A DNA stretch of 64,000 bases. Source: Solirubrobacter pauli (GTDB lineage: Bacteria; Actinomycetota; Thermoleophilia; Solirubrobacterales; Solirubrobacteraceae). Made by a program: the position numbers and the translations under genes. Position 1 is the first letter of the stretch. Every line of letters starts with the position of its first letter. Where the stretch lies: positions 2,651,426 through 2,715,425 of the forward strand of contig NZ_RBIL01000001.1 of assembly GCF_003633755.1 (NCBI RefSeq), read 5' to 3'. The notes beneath the pieces are model-generated. The model worked only from the letters and a program-made list of their open reading frames with translations. It made no database searches and was not told where the DNA came from. Below are positions 47,018 to 53,902 of this stretch, piece after piece.

Positions 47018-49149
47018 GCCACGCGCTCCAGGCGCCGGGCGAGCTGCTCGCCCTCGATGTCCACGCGCGGCAGCGCGCGGTCCAGCCAGCCGGGCAGCCA
47101 CCAGGCGCGCTCGCCGAGCATCGCCATCAGCGCGGGGATCAGCGTCATCCGCACCACGAAGGCGTCGATCAGGATCCCGCAGGCGAGGGTGAAGCCGATC
47201 GACTTGATCAGCACCGTGTCCTCGGCGACGAAGCCCGCGAACACGCCGATCATGATCAGCGCCGCGCCGGTGACCACGCGCGCGCCGTGCCGGAAGCCCT
47301 CGGTCACCGCGCGCGTGGGCGGCGCGCCGTGGACGTGCTCCTCACGCATCCGCGAGACCAGGAACACCTGATAGTCCATCGCGAGCCCGAACAGGATGCC
47401 GACGATGAAGATCGGCAGCACCGAGACGATCGGCGCCGTCTGCTCGATCCCCAGCACGCCCGCGAACGCGCCCTGCTGGAAGACCGCCACGAGCGTGCCG
47501 AACGCCGCGCCGATCGTCAGCAGGAACCCGCCGACCGCGGTGAGCGGGACCAGGATCGACCGGAACGCGACGAGCAGCAGCAGGAACGCGAGGCCGACGA
47601 TCAGCGCCAGGTACGGGATCAGCGCGTCCGACAAGCGGTCGGCGAAGTCGATGTTCGCGGCCGTCTGGCCCGTCACGAGGATGGTCGCGCCCAGCTCACG
47701 GGCGAGCGGGTCGCGGCGCTCGCGGATCTCCTTGACGAGGTCCTTCGTCGTCTCCGTGGACGGGCCGCTGCGCGGCGTGAGCGAGACGATCGCGGTGTCC
47801 CCCGCGGCGTTGAGGACCGGCGTGCCGACGTCGGCCACGCCGTCGAGCCGTCCGAGCTCGTCCACCACGGCCTCCGCGGCGTCCTTGGCGTCCCGCCGGT
47901 CCACGACGATCGTCAGGGGGCCGTTGAAGCCCGGCCCGAACCCGTCGACCAGCAGGTCGTAGGCCTTGCGGTTGGTCTCGTGCGGCGGCGCGGTCGAGTC
48001 GTCGGGCTGGCCGAGCCGCATGTCCAGCACCGGCGCCGCCAGCGCGCCCAGCGCGAGCACCGAGAACACCACGGCACCCACGCGGCTCCGGGTGACTCGC
48101 GCCACCCAGCGCGCGCCGAGCGTCGGCCGCGCCGCGCGCGGGCCGGTCTCGAAGTTCTTGCCCTTGGCGAGCCGGGCGCCGGCGAACCCGAGCAGCGCCG
48201 GGACGAGCGTGAGCGACACGGCGACCGCGACCGCGACCGTGCCCGCGGCGGCCAGGCCCATCGCGGTCATGAACGGGATGCCGACGACGGCCAGCGACGC
48301 CAGCGCGATCACCACGGTCGCGCCCGCGAACACGACCGCGCTGCCGGCGGTGCCGATGGCGCGCGCTGCGGACTCCTCCGGCTCGACGCCCTGCAGCAGC
48401 TGGGAGCGGTGGCGCGAGATGATGAACAGCGCGTAGTCGATGCCGACGGCGAGGCCGAGCATCAGGGCGACGGTCGGCACGGACGAGTCCATGTCGACGA
48501 CGCCGGTGAGCGCCGTGATGCCCATGAGCCCGATCACGACGCCGATCACCGCCGTCAGCAGCGGCATGCCCGCCGCGCCGAGCGTCCCGAACGTGATCAG
48601 GAGGACCAACCCCGCGACGGCCAGGCCGATCAGCTCGCCGAGCCCGCCGACGGATGGGTCGGAGTCGACCGCGTCGCCGCCGAGCTCGACCTGCAGCCCG
48701 GCATCGCGGGCGCTCGTCGCCGCGGCCTGGACCGCGGCGACCGAGCCTTCGGGGTGCGCGTCGGCCGGCTCCGCCCACGACACCTGGGCCAGCGCGACCC
48801 GCCCGTCCGCGGACGTCTGCGGCTCGCTGACCTCCAGCACGCCGGGTGCCTTCGCGGCGGCCGCGACGGCGTCGGCGACGGCCGCTCGCCGCTCGCCGGT
48901 CAGGCGCTCGCCTTCAGGGGCGGCGAAGACGATCCGCCCGGACGCGCCGTTCGCCTCCGGGAGCCGCTTCTCGAGCAGGTCCGCCGCCCGCTGGGACTCG
49001 GTGCCGGGGAGCGTGGCGGAGTCGGTGGTCGTGCCGCTCAGCGTCGCGGCCGCCACGAACGCGCCGACGAGCACGAGCAGCCACACGGCGAGCACGGCCT
49101 TCCGCCGCCGGAAGGCCGTGCGGCCGAGCTTGTACAAGGCAGTTGCCAT
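47014..49149 (-). CDS. MMPL/RND-family membrane transporter
   Basis: This 711-residue protein has 11-12 TMs in the MMPL arrangement: TM1 near 15-38, a large external loop (about 45-170), a first bundle (about 175-320) with the motif GIDYALFIISRHR, a second loop (about 360-520) and a second bundle (about 525-690) with GLAMDYQVFLVSRMREEHVHG. The paired Asp-Tyr motifs fit the proton-relay Asp-Tyr pairs of MmpL/RND transporters. Exports lipids, drugs or siderophores in related bacteria. ATG 49149 chosen; a GGA(A) element is 8-11 bases before it. Confidence 0.92.
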   Translation of the reverse strand: MATALYKLGRTAFRRRKAVLAVWLLVLVGAFVAAATLSGTTTDSATLPGTESQRAADLLEKRLPEANGASGRIVFAAPEGERLTGERRAAVADAVAAAAKAPGVLEVSEPQTSADGRVALAQVSWAEPADAHPEGSVAAVQAAATSARDAGLQVELGGDAVDSDPSVGGLGELIGLAVAGLVLLITFGTLGAAGMPLLTAVIGVVIGLMGITALTGVVDMDSSVPTVALMLGLAVGIDYALFIISRHRSQLLQGVEPEESAARAIGTAGSAVVFAGATVVIALASLAVVGIPFMTAMGLAAAGTVAVAVAVSLTLVPALLGFAGARLAKGKNFETGPRAARPTLGARWVARVTRSRVGAVVFSVLALGALAAPVLDMRLGQPDDSTAPPHETNRKAYDLLVDGFGPGFNGPLTIVVDRRDAKDAAEAVVDELGRLDGVADVGTPVLNAAGDTAIVSLTPRSGPSTETTKDLVKEIRERRDPLARELGATILVTGQTAANIDFADRLSDALIPYLALIVGLAFLLLLVAFRSILVPLTAVGGFLLTIGAAFGTLVAVFQQGAFAGVLGIEQTAPIVSVLPIFIVGILFGLAMDYQVFLVSRMREEHVHGAPPTRAVTEGFRHGARVVTGAALIMIGVFAGFVAEDTVLIKSIGFTLACGILIDAFVVRMTLIPALMAMLGERAWWLPGWLDRALPRVDIEGEQLARRLERVA

Positions 49150-49300
49150 GGGAGGTTCCTTCGCTTGGGGAGGGGGGTGCTCTCCCAAGATCGGAGGCGC
49201 GGAGCCGCGCGACGACCGCCGTTGGCCCCCTCTTGCTGGGGCCCAAAGAGGGCGGCAAGTTCCACCTTTAGGAGGAACCGCCCGGGGCTACGCTTGCGCC
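49150..49300. promoter_or_regulatory. divergent promoter region of efflux and two-component operons
   Basis: This stretch holds an imperfect inverted repeat CTTGGGGAG/CTCCCAAG (49164-49172 and 49082+100, i.e. 49182-49189) and a hairpin-rich part (TTGGCCCC and GGGGCCCAA around 49224-49247, then AAAGAGGGC). GGAGGA at 49271-49276 is too far (about 25 bases) from the kinase GTG to be its ribosome site. The response regulator is expected to bind here. Confidence 0.45.
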
Positions 49301-50449
49301 GTGCCACGCCGCGCCGACATCCTCTGGGCCGTGCTGGCCGTGGCGGGCTCGCTGGTCGTGCTGCTGGGGGGTGACGACGGCGGCGCGGCGGGAGTGCTGC
49401 TCGCGGTCGCCGCCTGCGCGCCGATCGCCGCCCGCCGCACGCATCCGCTCCCGGCGGCGGTCACGGCCCTGGCGCTCGCCGCGCTCGGCATGGCGCTCGG
49501 CTACACGGCGGTCGTGCCGGTCCTCGCCGGCCTCGTCCTGTGCAGCCAGGCCGCCATCCACAGCGCGTCGCGGGTCACGCTGCCGCTGACGGCCTACGCC
49601 GGCGCGGTGATGGCCGCCGCGGTCGCGATCGCCGGCACCGACCCCGTCACGCCGCTGATCATGCGCGTCGTCCTCGGCTTCGCGATCGGCGCGACCCCCG
49701 TGCTGATCGGCGGCTCGATCCGTCGTGAGCGGGAGCGCACGCGCGAGGCGCAGGAGTTCGCGCGGCGGATCGCCGAGCTGCGCGACCGCGACGTCGAGCG
49801 CGCCGTCGCCGAGGAGCGGCTGCGGATCGCCCGCGACGTGCACGACATCACCGGGCATCACCTGAGCGCGATCTCGCTCCAAGCGGCCGGCGCGAGCGGC
49901 GCCCGCGGCGCGCTGTCGGACCCCGAGGTGCGCGACGCCCTGGGTCGCATCCACCGCCTGACCTCCGAGGCGCTCGGCCAGACCCGGCGCGCGCTGGGCG
50001 TGCTGCGGGCCTCCGGACCCGCCACGCTCGCGCCGACCCCGCGCCTCGAGCAGCTCGACCAGCTCCTCGAGCCCGCGCGTGCCGCCGGCCTCGCGGTCGA
50101 CCTGCAGCTCGACGGCAGCGCGCGCCCGCTGTCGGACGAGATCGAGGTGTGCGCCTACCGGGTCCTGCAGGAGTCGCTGACGAACGTCGTCCGCCACTCG
50201 CACGCGACCTCCGTGCGGGTGCGCGTGGCCTACGGCGACCGCGAGCTGACGGTCGAGGTGGTCGACGACGGCGTCGGCCGCCCCGCCGCGCCCGGCGGCG
50301 GCATCGGCGGCATGCGTGAGCGCGTCGCGATCGTCGGCGGCGACTTCTCCGCCGGCCCGAGCGGCCGCGGCTGGACGGTGCGGGCGAGCCTGCCGCTCTC
50401 CGCGCAGCCGTCGGGCGAGCGCCCGCGCGCCTTGGGGGCCACGCCGTGA
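49301..50449 (+). CDS. NarL-type sensor histidine kinase
   Basis: This 382-residue kinase has a membrane sensor of about five TMs (8-138), a coiled linker (about 140-172), the HisKA_3 dimer domain with phosphoacceptor H181 in RIARDVHDITGHHLSAISLQ and a C-terminal HATPase (about 275-370; VLQESLTNVVRHSHA, VVDDGVG, GGIGGMRERV). Small loops between TMs imply sensing in or at the membrane, as with LiaS/DesK-type kinases. Start GTG 49301. It overlaps the regulator gene in GTGA. Confidence 0.93.
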   Translation: MPRRADILWAVLAVAGSLVVLLGGDDGGAAGVLLAVAACAPIAARRTHPLPAAVTALALAALGMALGYTAVVPVLAGLVLCSQAAIHSASRVTLPLTAYAGAVMAAAVAIAGTDPVTPLIMRVVLGFAIGATPVLIGGSIRRERERTREAQEFARRIAELRDRDVERAVAEERLRIARDVHDITGHHLSAISLQAAGASGARGALSDPEVRDALGRIHRLTSEALGQTRRALGVLRASGPATLAPTPRLEQLDQLLEPARAAGLAVDLQLDGSARPLSDEIEVCAYRVLQESLTNVVRHSHATSVRVRVAYGDRELTVEVVDDGVGRPAAPGGGIGGMRERVAIVGGDFSAGPSGRGWTVRASLPLSAQPSGERPRALGATP

Positions 50450-51108
50450 GCATCCGCGTCGTCATCGCCGACGACCAGGCGATCGCCCGCCAGGGCCTGC
50501 GGATGATCCTCGGCCGGGCCGACGACATCGAGGTCGTGGGCGAGGCCACCGACGGCCTCGACGCCCTCGGCCAGGTCGAGCGCCGCCGGCCCGACGTCCT
50601 GCTGATGGACATCCGCATGCCCCGCATGGACGGCCTCGAGGCGACCCGCCGCCTGCGCGACACCGAAGGCGTGGCCGTGATCGTCGTGACCACCTTCGAC
50701 CTCGACGAGTACGTCGTGGAGGCCCTGCGCGCCGGAGCCGTCGGCTTCCTCGTCAAGGACTCCCCGCCCGAGCGCATCATCGACGCCGTCCGCGTCGTCG
50801 CCCGCGGCGAGGCCCTGATCTCGCCCGAGGTCACCCGCCGCCTGCTCGACCAGTTCGTCGCCGCCGCGCCCGCCCGCGCCGGCGACCCGGCGCTGGCCGA
50901 CCTCACCCCGCGCGAGCGCGACGTCCTCCTCGGCATCGCCGCCGGCCGCAGCAACGCCGATATCGCCGCCCACCTGCACCTCGAGGAGAGCACGGTCAAG
51001 AGCCACGTCGGCCGCATGCTCGCCAAGCTCGGCCTCACGAGCCGCGTGCAGGCCGTGATCTTCGCCTACGAGACCGGCCTCATCGCGCCCGGGTCCGCAC
51101 GGCACTAA
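50446..51108 (+). CDS. NarL/LuxR-family response regulator
   Basis: This 220-residue protein has a receiver (1-118) with D9-D10, D55 in VLLMDIRMPRMDG and K104 in GFLVKDSPP, and a LuxR HTH (about 150-212; LTPRERDVLLGIAAGRSNAD, HLEESTVKSHVGRML). GTG start in a GTGA overlap with the kinase. The pair most likely switches on the divergent MMPL-MacAB operon (layout inference). Confidence 0.94.
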   Translation: MSIRVVIADDQAIARQGLRMILGRADDIEVVGEATDGLDALGQVERRRPDVLLMDIRMPRMDGLEATRRLRDTEGVAVIVVTTFDLDEYVVEALRAGAVGFLVKDSPPERIIDAVRVVARGEALISPEVTRRLLDQFVAAAPARAGDPALADLTPRERDVLLGIAAGRSNADIAAHLHLEESTVKSHVGRMLAKLGLTSRVQAVIFAYETGLIAPGSARH

Positions 51109-51120
51109 GTTCAGGGCGCG
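51107..51120 (+). promoter_or_regulatory. shared element AAGTTCAGGGCGCG, copy 2
   Basis: Identical 14-mer to 28406-28419, here overlapping the stop codon of the response regulator gene and starting 57 bases before the ATG of a secreted protein. The flank CCCCGATTG also resembles the first copy. Confidence 0.45.
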
Positions 51121-51163
51121 CCCCCGATTGCGCCACGCCCTCCGGCACGAGAGGGTTGGTCCG

Positions 51164-51655
51164 ATGCGCTCCCTGATCCTCGCCACGCTCGCCCTCGCGG
51201 CTTTGACCCCCGCCGCCGAAGCCCAGCCGCCGCTGTGCGCCCCCGAAGTGATCGAGTCCACCTTGATCGGCGCAGGCCACCTCACCCAGGACGACCTCGA
51301 CGCCGACATGGGCGTCAACCTCGTCCGCTGCGGCGACCTGACCGGCGACGGCGCCACCGATGTCGCCTTCACCCTCGCGAGCGGCGGCACCGCCGGCGAC
51401 ACCCACTTCGGCGTCATCCAGGCCGGCGCCGACGGCGCCGGCGAGGTCGTCCTCTACAAGGAGGGCTACAAGGTCGGCCTCGCCCGCCACGACGCGAAGT
51501 CCTTCGACGTCCTCCAACCGCACTACGGCAAGCGAGACCCGAACTGCTGCCCGTCCTCGTTCCGCCAGACCCGCTTCACCTGGACGGGCACCACCTTCAA
51601 GGCGGGCAAGGCGAAGACGCTCAAGCGCGCGCCGTCGCGGTTCTACCGCGCCTGA
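51164..51655 (+). CDS. secreted protein of unknown function, 163 residues
   Basis: Signal peptide 1-20 (MRSLILATLALAALTPAAEA), then a domain with GDLTGDGATDVAFTLASGGT, an FG-GAP/dockerin-like Asp-rich calcium-type loop, and late Cys in RDPNCCPSSFRQTRFTWTGT. Four to five Cys could form disulphides. GAGGG lies 10 bases before the ATG. The whole resembles LppP/LprE-like or VCBS-type small secreted proteins, but I cannot assign a family. Confidence 0.8.
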   Translation: MRSLILATLALAALTPAAEAQPPLCAPEVIESTLIGAGHLTQDDLDADMGVNLVRCGDLTGDGATDVAFTLASGGTAGDTHFGVIQAGADGAGEVVLYKEGYKVGLARHDAKSFDVLQPHYGKRDPNCCPSSFRQTRFTWTGTTFKAGKAKTLKRAPSRFYRA

Positions 51656-51663
51656 ACGAAGAA

Positions 51664-51683
51664 AGGCCCTGTCACCAGGGCCT
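51664..51683. terminator. hairpin terminator shared by tRNA-Phe and secreted-protein gene
   Basis: AGGCCCTG (51664-51671) and CAGGGCCT (51676-51683) form a perfect 8-base stem with a TCAC loop. On the minus strand it is followed by TTTCTTC, 8 bases after the tRNA 3' end. Confidence 0.75.
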
Positions 51684-51690
51684 TCGTCGA

Positions 51691-51763
51691 TGGCGAGACC
51701 CGGGCTCGAACCGGGGACACCACGATTTTCAGTCGTGTGCTCTACCAACTGAGCTATCTCGCC
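51691..51763 (-). tRNA. tRNA-Phe(GAA)
   Basis: On the minus strand a 73-base cloverleaf can be drawn. Acceptor GGCGAGA/TCTCGCC with discriminator A, D-arm TAGCTCAGTTGGTAGAGCA, anticodon stem CACGA/TCGTG with loop CTGAAAA (anticodon GAA), variable GTGTC-type loop and T-arm CCGGGTTCGAGCCCGG-like (GGTTCGAGC). CCA is not encoded. It sits between a secreted-protein gene and an MFS gene with no integrase nearby. Confidence 0.95.
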
Positions 51764-51771
51764 GCGGGCGC

Positions 51772-53010
51772 TTAGGCTAGCGCGTCGCCGAGCGCGGGTG
51801 GGCGACCGGGCGGCGGAGTGGGCCACGCGGCCCGCAAACGGGGCAGCGCGGTGACCATGACGAGCGCCAGCCCGGCGGCCATGACGAGGAACGCGCCCTG
51901 GACGCCGACGCTCGAGATCAGGGCGCCCGAGCAGAGGAAGGAGAGGGCGAACGCGAACGACACGCACGTCTTCTGGAGGCCGAACAGGCGCCCGTGCAAG
52001 GTTTCCGGGGCGCTGCGGGAGAGCAACATCCGATCGTGGACCAGGGCGAGGCCGTTGCCGAACCCGCCGAGCGCGAGGGCGGGGACGATGAGCCAGATCG
52101 AGCCGGCGAGCGCGCAGACGAGGAGGTCCACGGCCATCGCGGCCAGGCCGATCGCGTAGGCGCGGCGCCAGAGCCACACGCGGCCCGACGTGAACCGCGT
52201 GCACAGCGAGCCCAGGACCGTCCCCAACCCGCCCGCGGCGACCATCAGGGCCAGCCCGGAGCCGCCGACGCCGAGCACCTCGCGCGCGAGGAACACCTCG
52301 CCGACGTTGGTGACGCCGATGCACAGGACCACGCCGGTGGAAGCCAGGAGGAGGGTGCGGATCTCCGGCCGCCCGGCGAGCTCGCGCACACCGGTGCGCG
52401 CGTCGGCCAGCAGGGTCGACCGCCCGCGCGCGGCGACGTCGCCGCCGCCGTCCACGCGCACGCCGACCAGCAGCGCCGCGGACACCGCGAAGGTCAGCGC
52501 GTTGAAGCCCATCAGCGCGGCGGGCGAGATCACGGCCAGCGCGACCGAGGCGAGCGCGGGCCCGGCGGTCAGCCCGAGGTCGTCGATCGCGCTGTAGAGC
52601 CCGAGCCCGGCGGCGCGGCCGCGTTCACCCCGCAGCAGGCGCGGCAACCCCGAAAGCGCCGACGGTCCGAAGAGCGCGTTGCCGATCCCCGCGATCAACG
52701 CGCCGACGATCATCAACGGCAGCGAGTCCGCGAAGAGGATCACCACGAAGGCGACGCACCGCAGCACGTCGGCGACGACGGCGCACACGCGCCACCCGAT
52801 CCGGTCGACGAGCGCGCCCAGCAGCGGGCCGAGCACGATCGCCGGCACCAGATCGGGCACGAGCACGGCCGCGATCGCCCAGGCGTTCTCGAAGCGGTCG
52901 TAGGCGAGCAGGGACAGCGCGACCGCGGCGAGTCCGGAGCCCAGGCAGGACTGGGCGTGGGCGGCGAAGAAGCGCCGCGCCGGCGCGCCGGACAGCGCGG
53001 CCGCGAACAT
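51772..53010 (-). CDS. MFS exporter, EntS/MFS_3-like
   Basis: This 412-residue protein has 10-12 TMs, the loop pattern GALVDRIGWRVCAVVADVLR and GPSALSGLPRLL in TM5 region, as in the MFS_3 group (siderophore or macrolide exporters such as EntS and MefA). Substrate unknown. Its ATG touches the DUF5317 stop (TGATG), so both are translated from one mRNA. Confidence 0.88.
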   Translation of the reverse strand: MFAAALSGAPARRFFAAHAQSCLGSGLAAVALSLLAYDRFENAWAIAAVLVPDLVPAIVLGPLLGALVDRIGWRVCAVVADVLRCVAFVVILFADSLPLMIVGALIAGIGNALFGPSALSGLPRLLRGERGRAAGLGLYSAIDDLGLTAGPALASVALAVISPAALMGFNALTFAVSAALLVGVRVDGGGDVAARGRSTLLADARTGVRELAGRPEIRTLLLASTGVVLCIGVTNVGEVFLAREVLGVGGSGLALMVAAGGLGTVLGSLCTRFTSGRVWLWRRAYAIGLAAMAVDLLVCALAGSIWLIVPALALGGFGNGLALVHDRMLLSRSAPETLHGRLFGLQKTCVSFAFALSFLCSGALISSVGVQGAFLVMAAGLALVMVTALPRLRAAWPTPPPGRPPALGDALA

Positions 53011-53573
53011 CAGGCGACGGCGGCCTGCGCGTGGAAGCGGCGGGGCATGATGCGCGAGCCGCAGGCGGCGTGCACCAGCACGATCACGCCGACCATCAGG
53101 ATCGCGTCACCGACGGAGAAGACGTTGTGCAGCGGCAGGGAGGTCGGGGTCGCGAAGACGTCGCCGAGGAACTGCAGCTTCGGGTCCGACAGCACGGCCG
53201 AGTTGACGAACTCGCCGTCCTTGGCGGTGACGGCCAGGGACTCGGCCGCGCCCGCGCGCGTGGGCATCACGCCGCCGTTGGCCGCGATCGCGGCGAAGTT
53301 GCAGAGGCCGCCGAGCGCGATGATCGGCACGCCGACGATCCGGCGGTTCGCGAAGGCGAACGCGCCCAGGAGCACGTACGAGGCGAGGTGGACCGTCGTG
53401 TGGAACGTGTGGTCGCCGGCGTCCGGGATCACGGAGATCACCAGCACCTGCAGGAGGATGGCCGCGAGCGCGAGCCCGGGCTTGCGCAGCGGGAGGTCGG
53501 CGAGGCGGGTCAGGCGGCCGCCGAGCAGGGGCACGCTCGCCAATACGAGAAGGTACGCGAGGCCGATGATCAT
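53010..53573 (-). CDS. DUF5317 membrane protein
   Basis: This 187-residue protein has about five hydrophobic segments and the family patterns LLGGRLTRLADLPLRKPGLA, then NRRIVGVPIIALGGLCNFAA, ANGGVMPTRAGA and LHNVFSVGDAILMVG. Family function is unknown; it is found in Actinobacteria and Firmicutes. ATG 53573 has GAGGT 5 bases before it. Confidence 0.87.
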   Translation of the reverse strand: MIIGLAYLLVLASVPLLGGRLTRLADLPLRKPGLALAAILLQVLVISVIPDAGDHTFHTTVHLASYVLLGAFAFANRRIVGVPIIALGGLCNFAAIAANGGVMPTRAGAAESLAVTAKDGEFVNSAVLSDPKLQFLGDVFATPTSLPLHNVFSVGDAILMVGVIVLVHAACGSRIMPRRFHAQAAVA

Positions 53574-53693
53574 CGTGACCTCTGTGATCGGCAACCCTCG
53601 TCCGGTGCGCCACTCCAACAAACGTCGAATTGCTCAATTCAGGTCTTCACCGGACCGACAACCGGAGTGGAACGGCTCTCAAGGGGGGAGCCA

Positions 53694-53807
53694 ATGACAC
53701 GGAGGTCACCAACCATGATGAAGGCTCGCCTGTACCGCCTCGCGCTCGTCGCGGGCGTCGTGGCCGTTTTCCTCGAGGGTCTCGGCGCCGGCGTTAAGTG
53801 GGGCTAG
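53694..53807 (+). CDS. small membrane peptide ORF, 30-37 residues
   Basis: Two in-frame starts have good ribosome sites: ATG 53694 (after AAGGGGGGAG) giving 37 residues, and ATG 53715 (after GGAGG) giving 30. The peptide is basic at the N-terminus (KARLYR), then one hydrophobic helix (LALVAGVVAVFLEGLGAG) and ends VKWG. A further 10-codon ORF (53813-53845) starting MQQVRNGR also ends in Lys-Trp. A hairpin terminator follows. It looks like a real small single-span membrane protein transcript; function unknown. Confidence 0.55.
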   Translation: MTRRSPTMMKARLYRLALVAGVVAVFLEGLGAGVKWG

Positions 53808-53850
53808 ATCGCATGCAGCAGGTCCGCAACGGCCGTAAGTGGTAGTGCCC

Positions 53851-53880
53851 GAGGGCGCCGAGGCATCGGCGCCCTCACCC
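53851..53880 (+). terminator. hairpin terminator after small peptide ORF
   Basis: GAGGGCGCCGA (53851-53861) and TCGGCGCCCTC (53866-53876) form an 11-base perfect stem with a GGCA loop, then ACCCGTTTCT. It separates the small ORF from the GGDEF-EAL gene. Confidence 0.7.
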
Positions 53881-53902
53881 GTTTCTCCACCACCTGATTC
53901 GA

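Noticed and set aside
43265-47371. Very long plus-strand open frame (over 1300 codons)
   Set aside because: It runs antisense to the ABC permease, ATPase and toxin genes. Its sequence is Arg/Pro/Gln/His-rich without any motif, the usual effect of very high GC on the opposite strand.
51691-51763. Integration site of a genomic island at the tRNA
   Set aside because: No integrase and no second copy of the tRNA 3' end was seen nearby; flanking genes look ordinary.
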